A stretch of DNA of 64,000 nucleotides from Pterobdella sp. o SKG-2022 (GCA_964035795.1 OZ038327.1:1075436-1139435), one strand, 5' to 3'; shown: positions 44,011 to 54,041, counted from the stretch's first letter. The notes: generated by a model from the sequence alone, not told the origin. Numbers and translations: made by a program.

Positions 44011-46623
44011 ATGATCAAGAGACTGAGTGGGACTGAGCGAAGGAGTGCAAACATACATTCTCACCGGGACTCTTGCCTGCAAGAGTACCTGAGGCATAAA
44101 ACCCACTATGCCCCCATCAACCAGCCTCCCAAAATAATGACGCCCAGGACCGAAATCATCAGAGAAACATATTCCTCCCCCTTCGAAAACTTTGACACCG
44201 ATTTCAACCCGCAAAGCTTCTCAACCAATGAAAGGTTAGGTTATGAGGATTTCCACTCAGCCAATCGCACTGCTCATGCTAAAAAAAACGCCAAACCTCT
44301 TTCGAAGTCAACTATGTCTAGACTCAAAGAACTTTCGGAACCTAAAGATTCAAAAAAGTCTGTGGCTCAAAAGTCGAAGCAAACGTTCAAAAGCTCGAAG
44401 CGTGGTTCGCAGGCGTTCTCAGGTCCAATGGCTAAGAAAAGTCGCGCTACTAAAATTGCCTCTAAAAGATCAAGCAAATTGGAAATGCCCAGAGGATCAA
44501 GCATAAGTAATAAAAAGGAATCTGATCTCGTTTCTAAGAAGGTCTCAAAAGACGCATCTGCAGCGGTACCCAAAAAAAGTTCCAAGTCTGAAAATCAAGA
44601 GCCAAAACTGCCAATGGAAAGATTGAAAGAACTGGCTGATTTCATCTTAGGGCCAGAAAAAGTACCAAAAAATCTTTTCAATCTTTGTGAAGATTGTTGT
44701 TGTGGGTGTTTTGATGGTTGTGGTTGTGGTGGATGTGGGTGTGGGTATAGTGGGTGGGAGGGATGTGGTTGTTGTGGGTGTGGCAATGGGTGTAGTTGTG
44801 GTGGGTGTGGGTGTGGTAATGGATATGGGTGTGGTAATGGATGTGGGTGTGGTGGTTGTGGTAATGGGTGTGGTAATGGCTGTGGTGGGTGTGCGAATGG
44901 ATGTGGGTGTGGTAATGGGTGTAGTTGTGGTGGTTGTGGTAATGGGTGTAATTGCGGTGGTTCTGGGTATGGTGGTCGTTGTGGTAATGGTGGTGGAGGT
45001 AATAATGGAAGTAATGATGGTGGTAATGGTGGTAGTGGTGGTAGGGGTGGGGGTAATTTTGGTGGTGAAAGTGGAAATTATTGCTGCGAAAAACATCCCA
45101 GCGTTATAATACTCAACAACGATTTGGGCGGCAGAGATTCTGGTAGATGTTGTGAGGGCGAAAGCCTTGACGAATGTTGTTGCGATCGATGTTGTCATCG
45201 TCGTTGTTGCGATCGATGTTTTGATAGGTGTTGTTGTCCGTGTTGCAAAAGACGCCCTTGTTGTTGCAACAGACGTCCAAAAAGATGCTGTTGTTTTGAT
45301 TCTTCTGACGAGGAAGACTTGTGCGCAGAAATTTGTTATAACCGGGTGAAAAAGTTTGAGGAAGAGCTAGAACGAAGATTGAAAACGATTTTGGATAAAT
45401 ATGAAAATAAACCTATTCCTCATCATGAATATGTGATGCTGTGCAACGATTTTTGTTGTGGTGAGTTTTGTGGATGTTGTGGAGGTTGTGGTGGATGTGG
45501 TTGTGGTGGAGGTTGTGGTGGAGGTTGTGGTGGATGTGGTTGTGGTTGTGGATGTTGTGGGGGTTGTGGTGGATGTTGCGGTGGTTGCGGGAGCTGCGGA
45601 GGCTGTGGAGGTGGTGGAGGCTGTGGAGGTTGTGGTAATAATGGTGGAGGTTGTGGTAATAATAGTGGTGGAGGTTGTAGTAACAGTGGGAATATTGACA
45701 GAGGTTACGGTAACAGTGGAAATGGTGGCGGATGTTATAGTAATGATGGTTACGGTGGGAATAGTGGTTGTGGAAATGGTAGAGGTTGTGCTAATGGAGG
45801 GAATGGTGGAGTTTGTAGTAGAGGTTGTGGTGGTAATGGGTATGATACTGGGTGTGGTAGTGGGGGCTGTGGTGGAGGTTGTGGGTGCTGTGGCAGAAGT
45901 TGTGGGAGCTGTGGCAGAAGTTGTGGGAGCTATGGAGGTTGTGCTGGCTGTATTGGTTGTGGAGATTGTGGATGTTGTGATAGTTGCGATTGTTGTAATT
46001 GTGTGTGTTGTGATTGTTGTGATTGTTGTAGATGTTGTTGTTGTAAGCCAAAGAAGAAAGGAAAGAAAAAAGATTGTTGTTGTTCTTACTGTTCATGTTC
46101 TTCTGAGGAATCAGAGGAGGAAGGAAGCTCAACCAGGTCATCTTTGCAGACTAGCAAAAAATCAGAAAAGAGCAAGTCAAATAGAAATAAAACAAATAGT
46201 AAAAAAAAGAAAGAAAATAAAAGAAAAAGAAGTAGTTCAAAAAAAAGTAATTCAAAAAAAATTGCCATAAAAGAAAGTAAGAAAAAAAAGAAGAGTACTA
46301 AGAAAGACGACTCAAAAGGCCACTCAAAGAACAATCATAGCAAAGCGAACGGCATCAGTGACTCTGAGAGCAACATTTTCAAACACACCTCTCTCAAAGC
46401 AAAAGGCTCTGTTGATACCTTAAAAGAACCTTTCAAACTCAATGCTGATGCTGTCATCAGGAAGACTTTACTGAACAACTCAGCTATTCCAAGTAATGGC
46501 TCCTTTTATAAAAATGGCTCGGTTTTAAGCAGTGTTGTAGAGCAAAGCTTGTCTGATGCCTTGTTTGACCTTGATCGTTATGGCAATTTTGAAAGCAAAT
46601 TTGTTTTCAAGAAGAGCAGGTGA
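44011..46623 (+). CDS. Cys/Gly-rich two-block protein (870 aa)
   Basis: One open frame starts MIKRLSGTERRSAN. The N-terminal 220 residues are mixed, then Ser/Lys-rich, ending in a helix (MERLKELADFILGPEKVPKN) directly before the first Cys-Gly/Asn block (227-356: CGCGNGCGCGG type, fading into Gly/Asn/Ser). A Cys/Arg segment (CCDRCCHRRCCDRC) follows. A second helix (VKKFEEELERRLKTILDKYE) again precedes a Cys-Gly block (478-680), which ends in dense CCxCC. The tail is Lys/Ser-rich (about 700-790) and then more ordinary, ending FESKFVFKKSR. No signal peptide. The same helix-then-Cys-block order occurs twice in one protein, so it looks like a repeated module. The biochemical function is unknown. 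Confidence 0.8.
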   Translation: MIKRLSGTERRSANIHSHRDSCLQEYLRHKTHYAPINQPPKIMTPRTEIIRETYSSPFENFDTDFNPQSFSTNERLGYEDFHSANRTAHAKKNAKPLSKSTMSRLKELSEPKDSKKSVAQKSKQTFKSSKRGSQAFSGPMAKKSRATKIASKRSSKLEMPRGSSISNKKESDLVSKKVSKDASAAVPKKSSKSENQEPKLPMERLKELADFILGPEKVPKNLFNLCEDCCCGCFDGCGCGGCGCGYSGWEGCGCCGCGNGCSCGGCGCGNGYGCGNGCGCGGCGNGCGNGCGGCANGCGCGNGCSCGGCGNGCNCGGSGYGGRCGNGGGGNNGSNDGGNGGSGGRGGGNFGGESGNYCCEKHPSVIILNNDLGGRDSGRCCEGESLDECCCDRCCHRRCCDRCFDRCCCPCCKRRPCCCNRRPKRCCCFDSSDEEDLCAEICYNRVKKFEEELERRLKTILDKYENKPIPHHEYVMLCNDFCCGEFCGCCGGCGGCGCGGGCGGGCGGCGCGCGCCGGCGGCCGGCGSCGGCGGGGGCGGCGNNGGGCGNNSGGGCSNSGNIDRGYGNSGNGGGCYSNDGYGGNSGCGNGRGCANGGNGGVCSRGCGGNGYDTGCGSGGCGGGCGCCGRSCGSCGRSCGSYGGCAGCIGCGDCGCCDSCDCCNCVCCDCCDCCRCCCCKPKKKGKKKDCCCSYCSCSSEESEEEGSSTRSSLQTSKKSEKSKSNRNKTNSKKKKENKRKRSSSKKSNSKKIAIKESKKKKKSTKKDDSKGHSKNNHSKANGISDSESNIFKHTSLKAKGSVDTLKEPFKLNADAVIRKTLLNNSAIPSNGSFYKNGSVLSSVVEQSLSDALFDLDRYGNFESKFVFKKSR

Positions 46624-47254
46624 TGATGTGAGTTTGGAAGTTCAGAAGTTTTTTGGTTATTTGGGTTGTGGAGCAATATGGAGGTTTAAAGATGGTGAGT
46701 GGGCACTTTAGGACTGCATCGATTGAGATTTAAAATATTCTCCAAAAAAATCGAAAAAATATTTTGAAAACTGAAATTGAACCAATGAAGAAATCACCCA
46801 ACAATAGAACACACATCAAAGATGGCGGTAAAGAAAAAATGGTTCACATATACAGATAAGTTTTACTATGTACCCTTGTCATTTTTCCAAGTTTAGTTTT
46901 TCTATCATTATTTTATGCATGCTATTGATTAAAATCGATTGATATAAATTTTTTTCCAAATATTATGTTTTTTTTTTCATAAAAATAATATGATATATTA
47001 TGTAATAATTTTTTAAACATCCATTGCATGTTTTTTGACGTAAAAATTAAAAGTTAACAAAAACAAACTCAAAATGAATGAATAAAACACAAAAATTTTT
47101 ATTTTTTTGGAAAAAAACAAAAAAAATCTCAAACCAAACCAGCCGCCCCGAAAAAATCGAAAGCAAAATAAAAAAAAATCTGCTAAAAGCAAAAAAATAG
47201 GTCAACATTGAAATTGCAACAAAGCCATAGTTAAAATTTTCTATTTCGAAAAAA
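46624..47254. other. AT-rich intergenic stretch with putative promoter
   Basis: No gene. It holds the 3' flank of the 44011 gene and the element at 47036-47070. Confidence 0.45.
47036..47070 (+). promoter_or_regulatory. Putative shared upstream element of the 47255 gene
   Basis: TGACGTAAAAATTAAAAGTT followed by AACAAAAACAAAC, 219 bases before the start codon. This is the clearest plus-strand copy: CRE-like TGACGTAA, then AAAAGTTAA, then AAAAAC. Confidence 0.5.
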
Positions 47255-49189
47255 ATGGCTAAAAAAAAACAGCAAAACCCAAACAAAAGAACCGAAAGAT
47301 ACTTACAGGCAGTTGACTGCATAGCGCCAACATCTCAAGCAAATCTTGAAGCCAATCTATACAACCGAAATAGTTTAAACTCCGCATCACTCAAACAAAC
47401 ATCGTCAATAAAAAACACAACGACAAACTCTGAACCACAAACGATGCCAGAGACCTTGAACATAAACCACAACCGCACCCGAGAACATTATTATGAATCA
47501 TGCACTTCGCAAGATTCTTGCCTCAGTGACTACACCTACTGCAAATATAAGCCGCACAAAAAAAGAAACGATAAGAAAATGAAGCAATATATGACTAAGC
47601 TTTATAACTGTCTCAAGAAGCGACACTGCAGCAAAAAGTATTCTCGTCCCAGTAGAACCAGTAGGTGTTATAGAAACTCACGTGGCCGCAGAAACTGCTA
47701 CAGAAAAAAGAGTTGTTCTGGGGGAAGATGTTGTGTAGATTGTTATCATAGAAACTGCAAAGACAAGGCTTGCTGCGGCAATAACTACAGCGGAAATATT
47801 AATTACGGAAACGTTTGTGAGTGCTGCGACTTATGTGTTTGTGACAGCAAATGTTGTGATGGTGGTTGTGAATTTTGTGATGGTGGTTGTGAATGTTGTA
47901 ATTCTGGTTTCGATTGTTGTAGTTCTGGTTGCGATTGTTGTAATTGTGGTTGCAACAGTTGTAATTGTGGTTGCAACGGTTGTAATTGTTGTTGCAACGG
48001 TTGTAATTGTTGTTGCAATGGTTGTAATTGTTGTTGCAACGGTTGTGATTGTTGCAATTGTTGTGATTGTTGTGATTTTTGTGATTTTTGTGATTGTTGC
48101 AATTGTTGTGATTGTTGTTGCAATTGTTGTAATAATCCCTGCGGAAATATGTTTGATATGTTGGGTTGTGCGTGTTGTGGAAAGCGTGACGGAAAAAAGA
48201 CAAAATTCATGAAATGTGGACCATGCATTAGTCTGACTAAGAAAAAAAAATCGAAGAAGGAAGAGTCTGGAAGCGATAGTGAAGATATATACTTTTTGAA
48301 TTATGGGTGCTGTTGCTGTTCAAGTTCTGAAGAAAGTGGTAAGAACAAAAGAGAAGAGAAAAAGGAAGAAAAAAAAGAGAAATCTAAAGGGAAAGAAGAC
48401 AAAGAAAAGAGTCAAAGCACGACTAAAAGTGGAAAGTCAAAAGAAACTTCTGATGGTAAAAGCAATACACACTCTTCAAAAAAACCTCAAGGAACAACAA
48501 AAAGCAAAAGTGCAAAAATAAAAAACACAAAGGGTAATACTACAAGAAGCAATAATTCAAAAAATAGAGATGAAAAGATTGAAGATACAAAAGATGAAGA
48601 TTCAAAAGATAATTTTTTAAATTCAGACGAGTATGTGAGGGTTGATGGAGAAAAAAGGTCGGGGAATGGTCAAGAACATGAATTAGGGAATGAGTCATCC
48701 TCATTGCAGTCTGATGGGCTGGTTGAGGATGCGGAAGAAAAAACGTCGTCTTTGCTGATAAAAAATAAAAAACACGATGTCGTTAAAAAAATGATTTTGA
48801 AGAAGCTTATTGATGGAAACGATAAAAACACCAAACTGAACAAAGAAGTGAGAAAAGTAGAAGAGAGTTTTGAAGATATTCAAGCAATGAAAGACTTTAT
48901 CAAAAATATAGAACGGATTAAAACTAAACAAGAAATCTCTCCTTTAAACCTGCAAAATTCTGAACTGACACTGAATCACCAAAACAAACTGAAAAGAATG
49001 AACAAAAATTCAAAGTCATTGTTTGGCGCTAAAAAAATCATTCTGAAAGGAACAATAAAAGAAAAACCAGTTAAAAAAAGTGTTTTTGTTTTCAAAAAGG
49101 ACAAAAAGAATAAAACGGATTTGACAAAAGACTTTCTCCAAAAGAATATGCTAGAAATAATGCAAGACATAGCCCAAAACAGAGCCTGA
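47255..49189 (+). CDS. Cys/Asn-rich repeat protein with Lys/Glu tail (644 aa)
   Basis: One open frame starts MAKKKQQNPNKRTER. The N-terminal 95 residues are polar. Residues 96-185 are Arg/Lys/Cys/Tyr-rich (KKYSRPSRTSRCYRNSRGRR). Residues 187-308 form a Cys block in which Asn and Asp largely replace Gly as spacer (CNCCCNGCNCC and CDCCNCC repeats). A Lys/Ser/Glu-rich linker leads to a more ordinary, probably helical C-terminal half (VKKMILKKLIDGNDKNTK, FEDIQAMKDFIKNIERIK) with VFVFKKDKK near the end. No signal peptide. The start and layout match the neighbours, while the spacer residue differs. An AATAAA lies 16 bases after the stop. Its function is unknown. Confidence 0.8.
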   Translation: MAKKKQQNPNKRTERYLQAVDCIAPTSQANLEANLYNRNSLNSASLKQTSSIKNTTTNSEPQTMPETLNINHNRTREHYYESCTSQDSCLSDYTYCKYKPHKKRNDKKMKQYMTKLYNCLKKRHCSKKYSRPSRTSRCYRNSRGRRNCYRKKSCSGGRCCVDCYHRNCKDKACCGNNYSGNINYGNVCECCDLCVCDSKCCDGGCEFCDGGCECCNSGFDCCSSGCDCCNCGCNSCNCGCNGCNCCCNGCNCCCNGCNCCCNGCDCCNCCDCCDFCDFCDCCNCCDCCCNCCNNPCGNMFDMLGCACCGKRDGKKTKFMKCGPCISLTKKKKSKKEESGSDSEDIYFLNYGCCCCSSSEESGKNKREEKKEEKKEKSKGKEDKEKSQSTTKSGKSKETSDGKSNTHSSKKPQGTTKSKSAKIKNTKGNTTRSNNSKNRDEKIEDTKDEDSKDNFLNSDEYVRVDGEKRSGNGQEHELGNESSSLQSDGLVEDAEEKTSSLLIKNKKHDVVKKMILKKLIDGNDKNTKLNKEVRKVEESFEDIQAMKDFIKNIERIKTKQEISPLNLQNSELTLNHQNKLKRMNKNSKSLFGAKKIILKGTIKEKPVKKSVFVFKKDKKNKTDLTKDFLQKNMLEIMQDIAQNRA

Positions 49190-49204
49190 TGGAGACAGAA
49201 GAGC

Positions 49205-49210
49205 AATAAA
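49205..49210 (+). terminator. Possible polyadenylation signal AATAAA
   Basis: AATAAA starts 16 bases after the stop codon of the 47255 gene. It is a standard poly(A) hexamer, but such hexamers are frequent by chance in this AT-rich DNA. Confidence 0.35.
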
Positions 49211-49566
49211 CTTCCAACTCTGCCGGACGCCAGCCCGGGTTTTACAAATTCTTGACTTCCAGCACTCACCGTCATAAAAACAATAACCGTATCAAAAAAA
49301 GCATAATAATTGAAAAACGCTACGACAATACTATTAACAATACTAATAATAATAAAAATAACAAATATAAATGTTAATTAAAGACGATTAAAAAACAATC
49401 ATATTCTGAAAAACTTTGAAATCAAAAATTTATTGTTTTTTTTTGCAATAAAAATGGAAAACACTGGAACTTACGTAACCGGAAGTAAAAGTTTTTCCAG
49501 TTTTGGATTTTCTCCAAAATTTTATTTCTTAATTATAGAAGTTGTAACTAGAGTTTACCTTTAATC

Positions 49567-49592
49567 TGACGTTAAAATTTAAAAGTTAATCA
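49567..49592 (+). promoter_or_regulatory. Putative shared upstream element of the 49953 gene
   Basis: TGACGTTAAAATTTAAAAGT followed by TAATCA, 386 bases before the start codon. It is the same composite as upstream of the 47255 gene, with an almost identical spacer. Confidence 0.45.
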
Positions 49593-49952
49593 TTAAAAAA
49601 ACAGAAAAAAAAACAGAAAAATCATGTAGGTTATATCAAACATTTCAAAATCAACCAAAAACCTCAATATTTTGTTAATAGAAAAAAAACAATAGTTATA
49701 ATAGCTTTGAATTTTTTGCTTTATTTTTTCAGATTTCACAAGAAAAAACAAACAGAAGTAGGAAAATCTCGAAAAAAAGTATATTTTTTCATGGCCTTAG
49801 TAAGCCCATCACTGTGTTATTTATTTAACCTGTTTCCTTTGTGTAAAATTATCTCTTAAAAAATATAAATCGATTAAAAAAAAGATAACAACTACAATAA
49901 AAAAACAAAGTGAAAAACAAGCAAAAAATAACGATAAAAAGAGGCAAAACCC

Positions 49953-52900
49953 ATGGGTAAGGATAAAAAAAACTTAGGAACTCAACTTGGAAGTTTCTAC
50001 AAAAGCATAATGAGCAACCACTCAACATCACAACGACTCAACAACAATGATAACAAGTATACTTCTCGTCTCAACGCAACTCCAAGCTTCTGTTCTACAT
50101 CCTCAAATCAACACCATCTAAACAACAACTTCAACAATAAAAGCAACAACTTCAACAATAAAAACAACAAAAGTCAACCAACCCCTTTCAACTATTCATC
50201 TCAAAAATTAAACATCTCAACCAAAATCAACATAACTAATAATAACCCAACCAAAATTAATCCTGACCTCACCTCTACTAACACAGCTAAGCAACAACCA
50301 GCAGCCAATAAGAATGAAGTCAACAACGAGGCAGCCAATGACGACGATGGATTAAGCGACGAATCAGAATGTTGCATGTATTGTGGACCTGTTTCCCATC
50401 TTGAAGCATGTCTCAAATATGGCGGATTTGATTTTGTTTCTTCTAAAAACAAATGTTTAAAAACTGGAGTGGAGTTGAGTAGCAAACCTTCATATCGTGG
50501 AGCTTCTTATGAGAACAGCCTCGCCAGTTGGTCTAGTAAAAGAAGTAAAGTTAGAAAGAAAAGAAGTCGTAGTAGAAGTAGTAGTGGAAGTAGAAGTAGT
50601 AAAAAAAGTAACATTAGTAAATTTAGCAAGGTTAGTAGGAAAAGTAGTCTTAATAAAAATAGCAGCGCAAGTATAAAAGGCAGCACTAGTAGAAAAGGCA
50701 ACGCTAGTGAGAAAAAAATCGTTAGTATAAAAAGCAAAGCTGGTAAAAAAACCAAAGGTGCCAATAAAGACGAAAATGAACAAAAATTGAAAAATGCACA
50801 CGCAAAGATGATAAAGTTTTTGGAAGATGAACACAAATACAGACAAGCTTGCAGAAGATTCTGTTGTAACACTTGCTGTACTAACCAGTGCTATGGGATA
50901 GGGTACAGAAACTGTGGGTGTAATGGTGGTTGCGGGAACCTCAGTTGCTGCAGTGACGATTTCGACACCTCTAGCTTCTGTCTCAAAGAAGACCAAGGCT
51001 CTGAAACGAGTTTTTACAAATTTAACAAAAAAACGAAAAAATACGAAGCATTTTTTTGCAAGAATGGAATAATAACTCCTCGTATGAAACCAGTAACAGT
51101 CGACAGTTTGAAAGAAAAAAAGAAGAAAATTAAAAAAAAAAGTAAAAGCGGCAAGAAAAAAGGGCCCATTAGAATAAGAAATTCTAGACCTAGTATGAAA
51201 GGTCCATTAGGTCAGTCTAGGGTTTCCCGTCACCGACCGACCATTATGCCGGTCACGATGGAGAAAGTAATAGAAGAAAAGATGGTAAATGGGTTGAAAT
51301 TTTTTTCCAATAAAAATTTTCATAACAGGAAGGGAAGTGAAAAAAAAGTGTCTATAAAAAAAACACCGTCACTAGCTTCAAGATTGTCTTCTGTTACTAT
51401 TTTAGGCTCTAACGTTAATAATAGGGGAAGCAATTATGGGTACATGGACCCTAAATATCGCTTTCTTAAAAAGTATTATAAGAGAAAGTACGGGTGTTGT
51501 GGGTGTGGTTGCGATGGGTGTGGAACTTGTTGTGGTGGAGGGTGTTGTGAAGGATGTAAAGGGTGTGTAGGATGTGCTGGATGTGATAATTGTGCTTGTG
51601 GCGGTGTTTGTGATGATGGGACTTGTGGAAAGGGAGCTTGTAGTAAGGGGGGTTGTTGTAACAGCGGTTGTAATAATGGTGTTTGCTGTGGTGGGGGGTG
51701 CTCTGGTGGAGGCTGTTGTGGTGGAGGGTGTTGTGGCGGGTTTGGTTGTGGTGGGTGTGGTTGTGCTGAGTATGGTTGTGCTGGGTGTGGTTGTGGTGGG
51801 TGTGGTTGTAGTGGGTGTGGACGTAATCCTTGTTGCCGAAAACTCATGCGTAAAATGCGGAAAAGAAAAGAATTTCACAGATGGATGAAGCAAAAATATA
51901 AAAATGAAGTGAGAAATAAAGGCCACGAACGTCACGGCACCGATTCATACAAGACAGCTAAGATGGGCAGTTTTAGTTCATCAAGTGATTGCTGTTGTTG
52001 TTGTTGTGGTTGTTGCAGCAGTAGTAGCTCCATGCTGGGAGAGTTATTTCGCTTGAATGAATTCAAAGAAGTGGCTCCTAGTAAAAGTCAAGCAAGTTCT
52101 CGTGGAGTTCGAACCACCAAACATCGTACTCATACAAACCATCACGGTGGAGGTCAAATCAGTAAGCTGGGTAGAGGTTCAAGTGGAAGTGTTACAAGTC
52201 GTAGTGGTTTAGAGAGCTCGAAATCAACAAAGAGAGCGAGTAAAAAGGGTCATTCAGGGGGTCCGGAAAAATCGAAAAGTACCCGAAAAATTTCCAAATC
52301 TGTTAAAACTTTAGGTTCCTCAGTCCATTCAAAAAAAAAAAACAAATCAACTAAAAAGAAAAACGCTACTCAAAACTCAAAGTATGCAAGAAGTGAAATA
52401 GCCGCTTATATGCTTTTAAACGCAGCAAATCAGATTTCATTGAGTAATCAAATGAAAAGAAATAACAACAATGGAGATTTGTTCAATACTTTCAACTTGA
52501 CTCCAACTGAAAAGAAAACTATAGAAATGTTTTTGATGCAAAGAGAGTTGCCGAAACCTATGAACAACAAATTAGTTCTTAAAGTACAAAGTGAACACAG
52601 CTCTAACTCAATAGCTAAAAAGAAGCAGATGACTATAGAAAAAGCAGAAGTAACAAATCTTGTTAAAGTGAACAAAGAGCCACTAGATGATTTCAAAAGC
52701 ATCAACCCCGGCGACCCTAGGTGCTCCCTCAAATTCCCAACTATGGACCGAGATTTGATGCTTTCCAAGTTTCAAGAAGAGAAAATTATGAATGCTAATC
52801 TTGGTGCTAATGGTGATGATAATGATAATGATGGTGGGGGTAATGATAATGATGATAATGGTGGTGATGGTAGAGGTAATGGTGGTCGTGATGGTATAGC

Positions 52901-54041
52901 TAATGTTAATGGTAGTGGGGCTAGAGTTAATGGTGGTGGTGGTGGTGGTAAAGGTACTGGTGGTGGTAAAAGTACAGGTGGTGGTAAAGGTACTCGTGGT
53001 GGTAAAAGTACTAGTAGGGGTAAATTTAATCGTGGTGGGGGTGGGGGTGGTAATTTTAATGTTGTTGCTGTTGGTGATGGTGGTAGTGGTGGTGGTGGTG
53101 GTGTTAATGGTGGTTTTAATGATGTTGGTGGTGTTAAGAATGTTGTTGGTGTTAATGATGTTGGTGGTGTTAAGAATGTTGTTGGTGTTAATGATGTTGG
53201 TGGTGTTAAGAATGTTGTTGGTGTTAATGATGTTGGTGGTGGTGTTGGTTTTAATGTTATTGGCGGTGTTGGCAATGGTTGTTGTTTTAATGGGGGTGCA
53301 TGTGGTAGAATAGGTCAGAGAGGTGGTTGTTGGGGGGGTAATGTTGGAGACTGTAATGGCGTTTGTTTAAATAGGGGTTTATGTGGTAGGGAAGGCCATG
53401 GAGGGTATGGTTTTTGTGATTGCTATGGGCCTGGTTGTTGTGAGGGTTTTGGCCTGGGCTGTTGTGGGGGTTTTGGGGGTGGGCTTGATGGAATTGGCTT
53501 TGGGAGTGACTTAGCTAGACATATCAAATTAGCTGACTCTGAAAGCGATCTTCTATCCTTGTTACAACGGAGAGCCATGAAAAAATCATATCAGAGACAC
53601 TTGGGTAGCCCAGTGCAAGATAAAGCCTACCAAAACGACGGCATCTCTAGCTATGTTCAAGATAAAATAGATAACTTAAGAAATAAGCTTAAATACACAA
53701 GCCATGAAGAAATTTGTCACAGGCATGAGTACTTAGATGATTCTTTTCATCAGAATTCCACCGATAAAATGAGATATTTGATAGAGAAACATTTTGATGA
53801 GAGAAAATTTGATGAGTTGGTCAAAAGAAATGTCTATGAATTGTTAGGCAAGAAAGCTCTGGGCCATATAGTTGATGATTGTGAGGTGGAGATCTCTGAA
53901 AATGAAGAAGATGAGGATGAAAGTGAAGATGAGGAAGAAGATGGAGAAGGTCAAGAAGGTGATGAAGATGAAGAAGATAAAAGAGAAGAAGAAGATAATG
54001 AAAGTGAGGAAGAGGAAGATGAAGATGAGGAGGAAGACTAA
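49953..54041 (+). CDS. Cys/Gly-rich protein with Gly/Asn/Asp region and acidic tail (1362 aa)
   Basis: One open frame starts MGKDKKNLGTQLGSF. Residues 1-130 are Asn/Ser/Thr-rich. A small Cys cluster (ECCMYCGPVSHLEACLKYGG) and an Arg/Ser-rich run (about 185-250) follow. Next come a helix (KLKNAHAKMIKFLEDEHKYR) and a Cys cluster (300-330), then a basic part. The main Cys-Gly block is at 512-628, with a poly-Cys patch near 680. After a Lys/Ser/Arg region comes a Gly/Asn/Asp/Lys-rich, Cys-free segment (950-1055), then 12-residue NDVGGVKNVVGV repeats and a Gly/Cys segment to about 1185. The end (1311-1362) is almost all Glu/Asp, unlike its basic neighbours. No signal peptide. Its acidic tail could pair with the Lys-rich tails of the others; this is speculation. 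Confidence 0.8.
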   Translation: MGKDKKNLGTQLGSFYKSIMSNHSTSQRLNNNDNKYTSRLNATPSFCSTSSNQHHLNNNFNNKSNNFNNKNNKSQPTPFNYSSQKLNISTKINITNNNPTKINPDLTSTNTAKQQPAANKNEVNNEAANDDDGLSDESECCMYCGPVSHLEACLKYGGFDFVSSKNKCLKTGVELSSKPSYRGASYENSLASWSSKRSKVRKKRSRSRSSSGSRSSKKSNISKFSKVSRKSSLNKNSSASIKGSTSRKGNASEKKIVSIKSKAGKKTKGANKDENEQKLKNAHAKMIKFLEDEHKYRQACRRFCCNTCCTNQCYGIGYRNCGCNGGCGNLSCCSDDFDTSSFCLKEDQGSETSFYKFNKKTKKYEAFFCKNGIITPRMKPVTVDSLKEKKKKIKKKSKSGKKKGPIRIRNSRPSMKGPLGQSRVSRHRPTIMPVTMEKVIEEKMVNGLKFFSNKNFHNRKGSEKKVSIKKTPSLASRLSSVTILGSNVNNRGSNYGYMDPKYRFLKKYYKRKYGCCGCGCDGCGTCCGGGCCEGCKGCVGCAGCDNCACGGVCDDGTCGKGACSKGGCCNSGCNNGVCCGGGCSGGGCCGGGCCGGFGCGGCGCAEYGCAGCGCGGCGCSGCGRNPCCRKLMRKMRKRKEFHRWMKQKYKNEVRNKGHERHGTDSYKTAKMGSFSSSSDCCCCCCGCCSSSSSMLGELFRLNEFKEVAPSKSQASSRGVRTTKHRTHTNHHGGGQISKLGRGSSGSVTSRSGLESSKSTKRASKKGHSGGPEKSKSTRKISKSVKTLGSSVHSKKKNKSTKKKNATQNSKYARSEIAAYMLLNAANQISLSNQMKRNNNNGDLFNTFNLTPTEKKTIEMFLMQRELPKPMNNKLVLKVQSEHSSNSIAKKKQMTIEKAEVTNLVKVNKEPLDDFKSINPGDPRCSLKFPTMDRDLMLSKFQEEKIMNANLGANGDDNDNDGGGNDNDDNGGDGRGNGGRDGIANVNGSGARVNGGGGGGKGTGGGKSTGGGKGTRGGKSTSRGKFNRGGGGGGNFNVVAVGDGGSGGGGGVNGGFNDVGGVKNVVGVNDVGGVKNVVGVNDVGGVKNVVGVNDVGGGVGFNVIGGVGNGCCFNGGACGRIGQRGGCWGGNVGDCNGVCLNRGLCGREGHGGYGFCDCYGPGCCEGFGLGCCGGFGGGLDGIGFGSDLARHIKLADSESDLLSLLQRRAMKKSYQRHLGSPVQDKAYQNDGISSYVQDKIDNLRNKLKYTSHEEICHRHEYLDDSFHQNSTDKMRYLIEKHFDERKFDELVKRNVYELLGKKALGHIVDDCEVEISENEEDEDESEDEEEDGEGQEGDEDEEDKREEEDNESEEEEDEDEEED
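53118..53240 (+). repeat. 36-base tandem repeats coding NDVGGVKNVVGV
   Basis: About three copies of a 36-base unit (aatgatgttggtggtgttaa and so on) are near-identical at DNA level and in frame. Confidence 0.9.

Larger units (their letters stand above)
49190..49952. other. AT-rich intergenic stretch with putative promoter
   Basis: No gene. It contains the 3' flank of the 47255 gene and the element at 49567-49592. Confidence 0.45.

Noticed and set aside
40714..46623. Keratin-associated protein orthology
   Set aside because: The likeness is in composition only (Cys/Gly). No conserved unique segment was recognised, and keratin-associated proteins are known from vertebrates with hair.
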